64,000 nucleotides of DNA from Oasisia sp. SBJ-2009 (taxonomy: Eukaryota > Annelida > Polychaeta > Sabellida > Siboglinidae). The position numbers were made by a program, and so were the translations under genes. A model generated the notes under the pieces. It was given only the letters and a program-made list of their open reading frames with translations, was not told the origin of the DNA and searched no databases. This document shows positions 53,283 through 63,870 of this stretch, piece after piece; position 1 is the first letter of the stretch; the number at the start of each line of letters is the position of its first letter. The stretch lies in the NCBI GenBank assembly GCA_964017155.1, contig OZ024860.1:53686056-53750055 (forward strand), written 5' to 3'.

Positions 53283-55116
53283 TTAACAGGGTGATAGTTG
53301 CACAAATCGAGGAAAACGACAAAGTCCGATCCGTCTACGGGGGATCAGTTGGGGAAGTCTGTTTACATTCTTTTCAACAGAATTCCGTGCCGACCGCTGG
53401 GTAAACGGCGGGAGTAATAATGAACCACTAACTAGATGAGGTGACGAGGCATTTGGCGACCTTAACAGGGTGATAGTTGCACAAATCGAGGAAAACGACA
53501 AAGTCCGATCCGCTTAAGGGGGATCAGTTTTGAGAATCGAGAGAAACGGACAAGTTCGACGCGCCGGTCGGTCTTCTCTGGCGTATTCCACGCACGGAAT
53601 GTAACTACGACTCTCTCGACGAAACCAACTGACCGTGCGCGTCGTCTTGCCAACTTTTGGAAACAAATCGAGCAAAACGACAAAGTCCGATCCGTCAACG
53701 GGGGATCAGTTGGGGAAGCGTAAATGTCTGTTTACATTCTTTTCAACATAATTCCGTGGCGACCGCTGGGTAAACGGCGGGAGTAATAATGAACCACTAA
53801 CTAGATGAGGTGTCAAGACATATGGCGACCTCAACAGGGTGATAGTTGCACAAATCGAGCAAAACGACAAAGTCCGATCCGTCTACGGGGGATCAGTTTT
53901 GAGAATCGAGAGAAACGGCCAAGTTCGACGCGCCGGTCGGTCTTCTCGGGCGTGTGCCACGCAAGGGGTGTAACTACGACTCTCTCGACGAAACCAACTG
54001 ACCGTGCCCGTCGTCTTGCCAACTTTTGGAAACATATCGAGGAAAACGACAAAGTCCGATCCGTCAAGGGGGGATCAGTTGGGGAAGCGTAAATGTCTGT
54101 TTACATTCTTTTCAACAGAATTCCGTGGCGACCGCTGGGTAAACGGCGGGAGTAATAATGAACCACTAACTAGATGAGGTGTCAAGACATTTGGCGACCT
54201 TAACAGGGTGATAGTTGCACAAATCGAGGAAAACGACAAAGTCCGATCCGTCTACGGGGGATCAGTTGGGGAAGTATGTTTACATTCTTTTCAACAGAAT
54301 TCCGTGCCGACCGCTGGGTAAACGGCGGGAGTAATAATGAACCACTAACTAGATGAGGTGACGAGGCATTTGGCGACCTTAACAGGGTGATAGTTGCACA
54401 AATCGAGGAAAACGACAAAGTCCGATCCGCTTACGGGGGATCAGTTTTGAGAATCGAGAGAAACGGACAAGTTCGACGCGCCGGTCGGTCTTCTCTGGCG
54501 TATTCCACGCACGGAGTGTAACTACGACTCTCTCGACGAAACCAACTGACCGTGCGCGTCGTCTTGCCAACTTTTGGAAACAAATCGAGCAAAACGACAA
54601 AGTCCGATCCGTCAACGGGGGATCAGTTGGGGAAGCGTAAATGTCTGTTTACATTCTTTTCAACACAATTCCGTGGCGACCGCTGGGTAAACGGCGGGAG
54701 TAATAATGAACCACTAACTAGATGAGGTGTCAAGACATTTGGCGACCTTAACAGGGTGATAGTTGCACAAATCGAGGAAAACGACAAAGTCCGATCCGTC
54801 TACGGGGGATCAGTTTTGAGAATCGAGAGAAACGGCCAAGTTCGACGCGCCGGTCGGTCTTCTCGGGCGTGTGCCACGCAAGGGGTGTAACTACGACTCT
54901 CTCGACGAAACCAACTGACCGTGCGCGTCGTCTTGCCAACTTTTGGAAACATATCGAGGAAAACGACAAAGTCCGATCCGTCAACGGGGGATCAGTTGGG
55001 GAAGCGTAAATGTCTGTTTACATTCTTTTCAACAGAATTCCGTGGCGACCGCTGGGTAAACGGCGGGAGTAATAATGAACCACTAACTAGATGAGGTGTC
55101 AAGACATTTGGCGACC
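53283..55116 (+). repeat. 917-bp higher-order repeat, two copies
   Basis: Three-unit blocks (179, 369, 369) start at 53283 and 54200. Both carry the CGGACAAG variant in the unit after the half-unit (near 53546 and 54465). The first copy has scattered private changes such as CCGCTTAAGG near 53511 and CATATGGCG near 53818. Confidence 0.85.
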
Positions 55117-55590
55117 TTAACAGGGTGATAGTTGCACAAATCGAGGAAAACGACAAAGTCCGATCCGTCTACGGGGGATCAGTTGGGGAAGTATGTTTAC
55201 ATTCTTTTCAACAGAATTCCGTGCCGACCGCTGGGTAAACGGCGGGAGTAATAATGAACCACTAACTAGATGAGGTGACGAGGCACTTGGCGACCTTAAC
55301 AGGGTGATAGTTGCACAAATCGAGGAAAACCACAAAGTCCGATCCGTCTACCGGGGATCAGTTTTGAGAATCGAGAGAAACGGCCAAGTTCGACGCGCCG
55401 GTCGGTCTTCTCGGGCGTATTCCACGCACGGAGTGTAACTACGACTCTCTCGACGAAACCAACTGACCGTGCGCGTCGTCTTGCCAACTTTTGGAAACAA
55501 ATCGAGGAAAACGACAAAGTCCGATCCGTCGACGGGGGATCAGTTGGGGAAGCGTAAATGTCTGTTTACATTCTTTTCAACAGAATTCCG
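55117..55590 (+). repeat. Terminal half-unit and truncated last monomer of satellite A
   Basis: A 179-bp half-unit (55117-55295) is followed by a 369-class unit that stops after 295 bp, inside segment A just after CAACAGAATTCCG. Box 2 of this unit carries GTCGACGG, as does the unit at 47818. There is no decay of the repeat towards the end: the final unit is as intact as internal ones up to the break. Confidence 0.93.
55588..55590. other. Junction between satellite A and satellite B
   Basis: Satellite A reads AATTCCG up to 55590 and satellite B reads CCGCTGAGCTTGCGAC from 55588. The shared CCG means the breakpoint can be placed anywhere in three bases. No filler, transposon end or unique DNA is present. 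The satellite B side matches the sequence preceding the later long units at 56520 and 57450, so the array starts in its normal phase. Confidence 0.9.
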
Positions 55591-57450
55591 CTGAGCTTGC
55601 GACTGGCACAAATCGCGCTGTCTTTTCGACCTCAAAAGTTTGCCAAGACGCGCTGTTTATAAAACGTAAATACGCGCAAGATGATTATAATTGAATGAAT
55701 TAATTTAATCAAGTATCAAATGTTGGCAAAAATACTGATATAATAGCAACATTGAGGTGGGTATGACGTGTACATAAGTACCAAATAGTGAAATACTGAA
55801 CAAAAATTGAGAGTATACGTGCTTTTATGAGAGAGTGCGCGTGAAGGTACGCGCCCGCAAGTGTAGGCATTCATGTACAAGTCGGGCCCAACTCAATTTT
55901 GGTATTATAACTGTATCTTTGCCAATATTTGATACTTGATTTTGTTAATTCAATCAATTATAACCATCTTGCGCATATTAATGTTTTATATACAGCGCGT
56001 CTTAGCAGACTTTTGAGGGTGAAAAGACAGCGTGGTCGGCATAAACAAACTGATTATCGCTCATTCCATATGCACAGCGCATTAACATGCACCGCTGCGC
56101 TTGCGACTGGCACAAATCGCGCTGTCTTTTCGACCTCAACAGTTTGCCAAGACGCGCTATTAATAAAACATAAATACGCGCAAGATGATTGTAATTGAAT
56201 GAATTAATTTAATCAAGTATCAAATGTTGGCAAAAATACTGATATAATAGCAACTTTGAGGTGGGTCCGACTTGTACATAAGTGCCAAATAGGGAAATAG
56301 TGACCGCTGCGCTTGCGACTGGCACAAATCGCGCTGTCTTTTCGACCACAAAAGTTTGCCAAGACGCGCTGTTTATAAAACATAAATACGCGCAAGATGA
56401 TTGTAATTGAATGAATTAATTTAATCAAGTATCAAATGTTGGCCAAAAATAGTGATATAATAGCAACATTGTGGTGGGTCCGACTTGTACATAAGTGCCA
56501 AATAGGGAAATAGTGACCGCTGAGCTTGCGACTGGCACAAATCGCGCTGTCTTTTCGACCTCAAAAGTTTGCCAAGACGCGCTGTTTATAAAACATAAAT
56601 ACGCGCAAGATGATTATAATTGAATGAATTAATTTAATCAATTATCAAATGTTGGCAAAAATACTGATATAATAGCAACATTGAGGTGGGTCCGACGTGT
56701 ACATAAGTGCCAAATAGTGAAATACTGAACAAAAATTTAGAGTATACGTGATTTTATGAGAGAGTCCGCGTGAAGGTACGCGCCCGCAAGTGTAGGCATT
56801 TATGTACAAGTCAGGCCCACCTCAATTTTGGTATTATAACTGTATCTTTGCCAACATTTGATACTTGATTTTGTTAATTCAATCAATTATAATCATCTTG
56901 CGCATATTAATGTTTTATATATAGCGCGTCTTAGCAGACTTTTGAGGTCGAAAAGACAGCGTGGTCGGCATAAACAAACTGTTTATCGCTCATTTCATAT
57001 GCACAGCGCAGAAACATGCACCGCTGCGCTTGCGACTGGCACAAATCGTGCTGTCTTTTCGACCCCAAACGTTTGCCAAGACGCGCTGTTTATAAAACAT
57101 AAATACGCGCAAGATGATTATCATTGAATGAATTAATTTAATCAAGTATCAAATGTTGGCCAAAAATAGTGATATAATAGCAACATTGAGGTGGGTCCGA
57201 CTTGTACATAAGTGCCAAATAGGGAAGTAGTGACCGCTGCGCTTGCGACTGGCACAAATCGCGCTGTCTTTTCGACCACAAAAGTTTGCCAAGACGCGCT
57301 GTTTATAAAACATAAATACGCGCAAGATGATTATAATTGAATGAGTTAATTTAATCAAGTATCAAATGTTGGCCAAAAATAGTGATATAATAGCAACATT
57401 GTGGTGGGTCCGACTTGTACATAAGTGCCAAATAGGGAAATAGTGACCAC
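55591..57450 (+). repeat. 929/930-bp higher-order repeat of satellite B next to the junction
   Basis: The order long, short, short occurs twice (left arms 55616, 56120, 56332, then 56545, 57049, 57262). Each block is opened by CTGAGCTTGCG, at 55591, 56520 and 57450, where other units have CTGCGCTTGCG. The third left arm of each block carries CATTGTGGTGGG (near 56467 and 57399). A third, shortened block (long, short) follows from 57450. Confidence 0.88.
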
Positions 57451-59199
57451 TGAGCTTGCGACTGGCACAAATCGCGCTCTCTTTTCGACCTCAAAAGTTT
57501 GCCAAGACGCGCTGTTTATAAAACATAAATACGCGCAAGATGATTATAATTGAATGAATTAATTTAATCAAGTATCAAATGTTGGCAAAAATACTGATAT
57601 AATAGCAACATTGAGGTGGGTCCGACGTGTACATAAGTGCCAAATAGTGAAATACTGAACAAAAATTTAGAGTATACGTGATTTTATGAGAGAGTGCGCG
57701 TGAAGGTACGCGCCCGCAAGTGTAGGCATTTATGTACAAGTCGGGCCCACCTCAATTTTGGTATTATAACAGTATCTTTGCCAACATTTGATACTTGATT
57801 TTGTTAATTCAATCAATTATAATCATCTTGCGCATATTAATGTTTTATATATAGCGCGTCTTAGCAGACTTTTGAGGTCGAAAAGACAGCGTGGTCGGCA
57901 TAAACAAACTGTTTATCGCTCATTTCATATGCACAGCGCAGAAACATGCACCGCTGCGCTTGCGACTGGCACAAATCGCGCTGTCTTTTCGACCTCAACA
58001 GTTTGCCAAGACGCGCTATTAATAAAACATAAATACGCGCAAGATGATTGTAATTGAATGAATTAATTTAATCAAGTATCAAATGTTGGCAAAAATACTG
58101 ATATAATAGCAACTTTGAGGTGGGTCCGACTTGTACATAAGTGCCAAATAGGGAAATAGTGACCGCTGCGCTTGCGACTGGCACAAATCGCGCTGTCTTT
58201 TCGACCACAAAAGTTTGCCAAGACGCGCTGTTTATAAAACATAAATACGCGCAAGATGATTGTAATTGAATGAATTAATTTAATCAAGTATCAAATGTTG
58301 GCCAAAAATACTGATATAATAGCAACATTGAGGTGGGTCCGACTTGTACATCAGTGCCAAATAGTGAAATACTGAACACAAATTGAGAGTATACGTGCTT
58401 TTATGAGACAGTGCGCGTGAAGGTACGCGCCCGCAAGTGTAGGCATTCATGTACAAGTCGGGCCCACCTCAATGTTGGTATTATAACTGTATCTTTGCCA
58501 ATATTTGATACATGAATTTGTTAATTCAATCAATTATAATCATCTTGCGCATATTAATGTTTTATATACAGCGCGTCTTAGCAGACATTTGAGGTCGAAA
58601 AGACAGCGTGGTCGGCATAAACAAACTGTTTATCGCTCATTCCATATGCACAGCGCAGTAACATGCACCGCTGCGCTTGCGACTGGCACAAATCGCGCTG
58701 TCTTTTCGACCTCAAAAGTTTGCCAAGACGCGCTGTTTATAAAACATAAATACGCGCAAGATGATTATAATTGAATGAATTAATGTAATCAAGTATCAAA
58801 TGTTGGCCAAAAATAGTGATATAATAGCAACATTGAGGTGGGTCCGACTTGTACATAAGTGCCAAATAGTGAAATTCTGAAAACAAATTGAGAGTATACG
58901 TGCTTTTATGAGAGAGTGCGCGTGAAGGTACGCGCCCGCAAGTGTAGGCATTTATGTACAAGTCGGGCCCACCTCAATGTTGGTATTATAACTGTATCTT
59001 TGCCAAAATTGATACTTGATTTTATTAATTCTATCAATTATAATGATCTTGCACATATTTATGTTTTATATACAGCGCGTCTTAGCAGACTTTTGAGGTC
59101 GAAAAGACAGCGTGGTCGGCATAAACAAACTGTACATCGCTCATTCCATATGCACAGTGCAGTAACATGCACCGCAGCGCTTGCGACTGGCACAAGTCG

Positions 59200-59367
59200 C
59201 GCTGTCTTTTCGACCCCAAACGTTTGCCAAGACGCGCTGTTTATAAAACATAAATACGCGCAAGATGATTATAATTGAATGAATTAATTTAATCAAGTAT
59301 CAAATGTTGGCCAAAAATAGTGATATAATAGCAACATTGAGGTGGGTCCGACTTGTACATAAGTGCC
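59200..59367 (+). repeat. Left arm of the satellite B inverted repeat (representative)
   Basis: The 168-bp arm begins CGCTGTCTTTTCGACC and ends GTACATAAGTGCC. Its reverse complement is found at 59451-59616 at about 85% identity by eye, with one small indel near the GTTGGCC segment. The middle is AT-rich (TTGAATGAATTAATTTAATC). Confidence 0.9.
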
Positions 59368-59421
59368 AAATAGTGAAATTCTGAAAACAAATTGAGAGTA
59401 TACGTGCTTTTATGAGAGAGT

Positions 59422-59439
59422 GCGCGTGAAGGTACGCGC
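59422..59439. other. Small perfect hairpin inside loop 1
   Basis: GCGCGT (59422-59427), loop GAAGGT, ACGCGC (59434-59439) form a six-base GC stem at the centre of the larger foldback. It recurs in the long units. One copy has a base change in the stem (GCGCTTGAAGG near 62367), and another has a loop change (GTGGAGGT near 62876). Whether it forms in vivo is unknown. Confidence 0.7.
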
Positions 59440-59450
59440 CCGCAAGTGTA

Positions 59451-59616
59451 GGCATTTATGTACAAGTCGGGCCCACCTCAATGTTGGTATTATAACTGTA
59501 TCTTTGCCAAAATTGATACTTGATTTTATTAATTCTATCAATTATAATGATCTTGCACATATTTATGTTTTATATACAGCGCGTCTTAGCAGACTTTTGA
59601 GGTCGAAAAGACAGCG
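59451..59616 (-). repeat. Right arm of the satellite B inverted repeat (representative)
   Basis: This 166-bp segment runs GGCATTTATGTAC to AAGACAGCG and is the inverse of the left arm. It is present in 13 of the 21 complete units and absent from the short ones. Mismatches between arms (for example TTAGCAGAC here against the complement of TTGCCAAGAC) are shared among copies, so arm divergence predates the array. Confidence 0.9.
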
Positions 59617-59703
59617 TGGTCGGCATAAACAAACTGTACATCGCTCATTCCATATGCACAGTGCAGTAACATGCACCGCAGCGCTTGCGACTGGCACAAG
59701 TCG

Positions 59704-59916
59704 CGCTGTCTTTTCGACCCCAAACGTTTGCCAAGACGCGCTGTTTATAAAACATAAATACGCGCAAGATGATTATAATTGAATGAATTAATTTAATCAA
59801 GTATCAAATGTTGGCCAAAAATACTGATATAATAGCAACATTGAGGTGGGTCCGACTTGTACATAAGTGCCAAATAGGGAAATAGTGACCGCTGCGCTTG
59901 CGACTGGCACAAATCG
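59704..59916 (+). repeat. Representative 213-bp short unit of satellite B
   Basis: The left arm is followed by AAATAGGGAAATAGTGACCGCTGCGC, which joins the start of loop 1 to the end of loop 2, and then the next left arm. About 291 bp (rest of loop 1, right arm, most of loop 2) are missing relative to the long unit. All eight short units share this join and the AGGGAAATAG or AGGGAAGTAG sequence, so they probably derive from a single deletion. Confidence 0.9.
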
Positions 59917-62649
59917 CGCTGTCTTTTCGACCTCAAAAGTTTGCCAAGACGCGCTGTTTATAAAACATAAATACGCGCAAGATGATTATAATTGAATGAA
60001 TTAATTTAATCAAGTAACAAATGTTGGCAAAAATACTGATATAATAGCAACATTGAGGTGGGTCCGACTTGTACATCAGTGCCAAATAGTGAAATACTGA
60101 ACACAAATTGAGAGTATACGTGCTTTTATGAGACAGTGCGCGTGAAGGTACGCGCCCGCAAGTGTAGGCATTCATGTACAAGTCGGGCCCACCTCAATGT
60201 TGGTATTATAACTGTATCTTTGCCAATATTTGATACATGAATTTGTTAATTCAATCAATTATAATCATCTTGCGCATATTAATGTTTTATATACAGCGCG
60301 TCTTAGCAGACATTTGAGGTCGAAAAGACAGCGTGGTCGGCATAAACAAACTGTTTATCGCTCATTCCATATGCACAGCGCAGTAACATGCACCGCTGCG
60401 CTTGCGACTGGCACAAATCGCGCTGTCTTTTCGACCTCAAAAGTTTGCCAAGACGCGCTGTTTATAAAACATAAATACGCGCAAGATGATTATAATTGAA
60501 TGAATTAATTTAATCAAGTATCAAATGTTGGCCAAAAATAGTGATATAATAGCAACATTGAGGTGGGTCCGACTTGTACATAAGTGCCAAATAGTGAAAT
60601 TCTGAAAACAAATTGAGAGTATACGTGCTTTTATGAGAGAGTGCGCGTGAAGGTACGCGCCCGCAAGTGTAGGCATTTATGTACAAGTCGGGCCCACCTC
60701 AATGTTGGTATTATAACTGTATCTTAGCCAAAATTGATACTTGATTTTATTAATTCTATCAATTATAATGATCTTGCACATATTTATGTTTTATATACAG
60801 CGCGTCTTAGCAGACTTTTGAGGTCGAAAAGACAGCGTGGTCGGCATAAACAAACTGTACATCGCTCATTCCATATGCACAGTGCAGTAACATGCACCGC
60901 AGCGCTTGCGACTGGCACAAGCCGCGCTGTCTTTTCGACCCCAAACGTTTGCCAAGACGCGCTGTTTATAAAACATAAATACGCGCAAGATGATTATAAT
61001 TGAATGAATTAATGTAATCAAGTATCAAATGTTGGCCAAAAATAGTGATATAATAGCAACATTGAGGTGGGTCCGACTTGTACATAAGTGCCAAATAGTG
61101 AAATTCTGAAAACAAATTGAGAGTATACGTGCTTTTATGAGAGAGTGCGCGTGAAGGTACGCGCCCGCAAGTGTAGGCATTTATGTACAAGTCGGGCCCA
61201 CCTCAATGTTGGTATTATAACTGTATCTTTGCCAAAATTGATACTTGATTTTATTAATTCTATCAATTATAATGATCTTGCACATATTTATGTTTTATAT
61301 ACAGCGCGTCTTAGCAGACTTTTGAGGTCGAAAAGACAGCGTGGTCGGCATAAACAAACTGTACATCGCTCATTCCATATGCACAGTGCAGTAACATGCA
61401 CCGCAGCGCTTGCGACTGGCACAAGTCGCGCTGTCTTTTCGACCCCAAACGTTTGCCAAGACGCGCTGTTTATAAAACATAAATACGCGCAACATGATTA
61501 TAATTGAATGAATTAATTTAATCAAGTATCAAATGTTGGCCAAAAATAGTGATATAATAGCAACATTGAGGTGGGTCCGACTTGTACATAAGTGCCAAAT
61601 AGTGAAATTCTGAAAACAAATTGAGAGTATACGTGCTTTTATGAGAGAGTGCGCGTGAAGGTACGCGCCCGCAAGTGTAGGCATTTATGTACAAGTCGGG
61701 CCCACCTCAATGTTGGTATTATAACTGTATCTTTGCCAAAATTGATACTTGATTTTATTAATTCTATCAATTATAATGATCTTGCACATATTTATGTTTT
61801 ATATACAGCGCGTCTTAGCAGACTTTTGAGGTCGAAAAGACAGCGTGGTCGGCATAAACAAACTGTACATCGCTCATTCCATATGCACAGTGCAGTAACA
61901 TGCACCGCAGCGCTTGCGACTGGCACAAGTCGCGCTGTCTTTTCGACCCCAAACGTTTGCCAAGACGCGCTGTTTATAAAACATAAATACGCGCAAGATG
62001 ATTATAATTGAATGAATTAATTTAATCAAGTATCAAATGTTGGCCAAAAATACTGATATAATAGCAACATTGAGGTGGGTCCGACTTGTACATAAGTGCC
62101 AAATAGGGAAATAGTGACCGCTGCGCTTGCGACTGGCACAAATCGCGCTGTCTTTTCGACCTCAAAAGTTTGCCAAGACGCGCTGTTTATAAAACATAAA
62201 TACGCGCAAGATGATTATAATTGAATGAATTAATTTAATCAAGTAACAAATGTTGGCAAAAATACTGATATAATAGCAACATTGAGGTGGGTCCGACTTG
62301 TACATCAGTGCCAAATAGTGAAATACTGAACACAAATTGAGAGTATACGTGCTTTTATGAGACAGTGCGCTTGAAGGTACGCGCCCGCAAGTGTAGGCAT
62401 TCATGTACAAGTCGGGCCCACCTCAATGTTGGTATTATAACTGTATCTTTGCCAATATTTGATACATGAATTTGTTAATTCAATCAATTATAATCATCTT
62501 GCGCATATTAATGTTTTATATACAGCGCGTCTTAGCAGACATTTGAGGTCGAAAAGACAGCGTGGTCGGCATAAACAAACTGTTTATCGCTCATTCCATA
62601 TGCACAGCGCAGTAACATGCACCGCTGCGCTTGCGACTGGCACAAATCG

Positions 62650-63870
62650 CGCTGTCTTTTCCACCTCAAAAGTTTGCCAAGACGCGCTGTTTATAAAACA
62701 TAAATACGCGCAAGATGATTATAATTGAATGAATTAATTTAATCAAGTATCAAATGTTGGCCAAAAATAGTGATATAATAGCAACATTGAGGTGGGTCCG
62801 ACTTGTACATAAGTGCCAAATAGTGAAATTCTGAAAACAAATTGAGAGTATACGTGCTTTTATGAGAGAGTGCGCGTGGAGGTACGCGCCCGCAAGTGTA
62901 GGCATTTATGTACAAGTCGGGCCCACCTCAATGTTGGTATTATAACTGTATCTTTGCCAAAATTGATACTTGATTTTATTAATTCTATCAATTATAATGA
63001 TCTTGCACATATTTATGTTTTATATACAGCGCGTCTTCGCAGACTTTTGAGGTCGAAAAGACAGCGTGGTCGGCATAAACAAACTGTACATCGCTCATTC
63101 CATATGCACAGTGCAGTAACATGCACCGCAGCGCTTGCGACTGGCACAAGTCGCGCTGTCTTTTCGACCCCAAACGTTTGCCAAGACGCGCTGTTTATAA
63201 AACATAAATACGCGCAAGATGATTATAATTGAATGAATTAATTTAATCAAGTATCAAATGTTGGCCAAAAATACTGATATAATAGCAACATTGAGGTGGG
63301 TCCGACTTGTACATAAGTGCCAAATAGGGAAATAGTGACCGCTGCGCTTGCGACTGGCACACATCGCGCTGTCTTTTCGACCTCAAAAGTTTGCCAAGAC
63401 GCGCTGTTTATAAAACATAAATACGCGCAAGATGATTATAATTGAATGAATTAATTTAATCAAGTAACAAATGTTGGCAAAAATACTGATATAATAGCAA
63501 CATTGAGGTGGGTCCGACTTGTACATCAGTGCCAAATAGTGAAATACTGAACACAAATTGAGAGTATACGTGCTTTTATGAGACAGTGCGCGTGAAGGTA
63601 CGCGCCCGCAAGTGTAGGCATTCATGTACAAGTCGGGCCCACCTCAATGTTGGTATTATAACTGTATCTTTGCCAATATTTGATACATGAATTTGTTAAT
63701 TCAATCAATTATAATCATCTTGCGCATATTAATGTTTTATATAAAGCGCGTCTTAGCAGACATTTGAGGTCGAAAAGACAGCGTGGTCGGCATAAACAAA
63801 CTGTTTATCGCTCATTCCATATGCACAGCGCAGTAACATGCACCGCTGCGCTTGCGACTGGCACAAATCG
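62650..63870 (+). repeat. Contracted 1221-bp version of the 2229-bp satellite B repeat
   Basis: Long, short, long (62650, 63154, 63367). CAAGTAACAA at 63461 marks it as the third copy of the same series, 1221 bp after the last. The difference of 1008 bp is exactly two long units, so copies vary by whole 504-bp steps. Confidence 0.86.

Larger units (their letters stand above)
1..55590 (+). repeat. Satellite A tandem array (361-bp dimeric unit and variants)
   Basis: About 162 head-to-tail units, all in the same orientation, fill this region with no other sequence between them. I phased units at the recurring start TTAACAGGGTGATAGTTG, first seen at 341; the first unit lacks its first 20 bases and the last is truncated. 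Spacings between starts take only four values: 361, 369, 348 and 179 bp. The two half-lengths (179 and 182 bp) are close to a nucleosome repeat length, which is common for centromeric and pericentromeric satellites; that functional reading is inference. Base composition is near half GC by eye. No gene, RNA gene or transposon is visible inside the array. I do not recognise the satellite family. Confidence 0.97.
59200..59703 (+). repeat. Representative 504-bp long unit of satellite B
   Basis: Order: left arm (59200-59367), loop 1 (59368-59450), right arm in inverse orientation (59451-59616), loop 2 (59617-59703), then the next left arm. Because arms alternate, each right arm could pair with the left arm on either side, through loops of 83 or 87 bp. 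The layout resembles a short foldback or MITE-like element fixed into tandem repeats. I see no transposase or target-site duplication, so that origin is only a possibility. Confidence 0.9.
58191..62649 (+). repeat. 2229-bp higher-order repeat of satellite B, two copies
   Basis: The order long, long, long, short, long starts at 58191 and 60421. Private variants match at 2229 bp: TTAATGTAATC near 58780 and 61009, and CAAGTAACAA at 60011 and 62240. Single differences exist, such as TCTTAGCC near 60723 where other copies have TCTTTGCC, CAAGCCGCGC near 60919, and GCAACATG near 61490. Confidence 0.88.

Noticed and set aside
53805..54092. A 95-codon plus-strand frame near the right end of satellite A
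   Set aside because: It arises from point changes near 53819-53859 in one unit that open the ordinary repeat sequence. It has no separate features.
123..55517. Hundreds of small open reading frames (about 63 to 102 codons) on both strands of satellite A, many arginine-rich
   Set aside because: They recur because the DNA recurs, overlap each other on both strands, and end or change frame at the 8-bp and 13-bp indels, which are not multiples of three. Many need GTG or TTG starts. No domain or gene-like context is present.
1..55590. CRISPR array
   Set aside because: The regular period of 361 bp is full-length repetition without short repeats and unique spacers, and no cas genes are present.
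1..55590. CENP-B box in satellite A
   Set aside because: The closest candidates, such as GTTCGACGCGCCGGTCGG, do not fit the spacing TTCG-N4-A-N2-CGGG. I found no match by eye on either strand.
1..55590. G-quadruplex motif in the box (GGGGG and GGGG)
   Set aside because: Only two long G-runs occur per box, with the next ones more than 100 bp away, so a four-run motif is not formed.
1..55590. Array as an assembly artefact
   Set aside because: Private variants differ between blocks and repeat at exact periods, which simple copying of a read would not give. Copy number in the 1091-bp and 1639-bp runs could still be wrong and needs read depth.
58916..63232. Repeated 120-codon and 89-codon frames in satellite B
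   Set aside because: They run through the right arm, loop 2 and the next left arm of the foldback unit and exist only in certain unit orders. The same DNA is open on the other strand. This is a by-product of the repeat.
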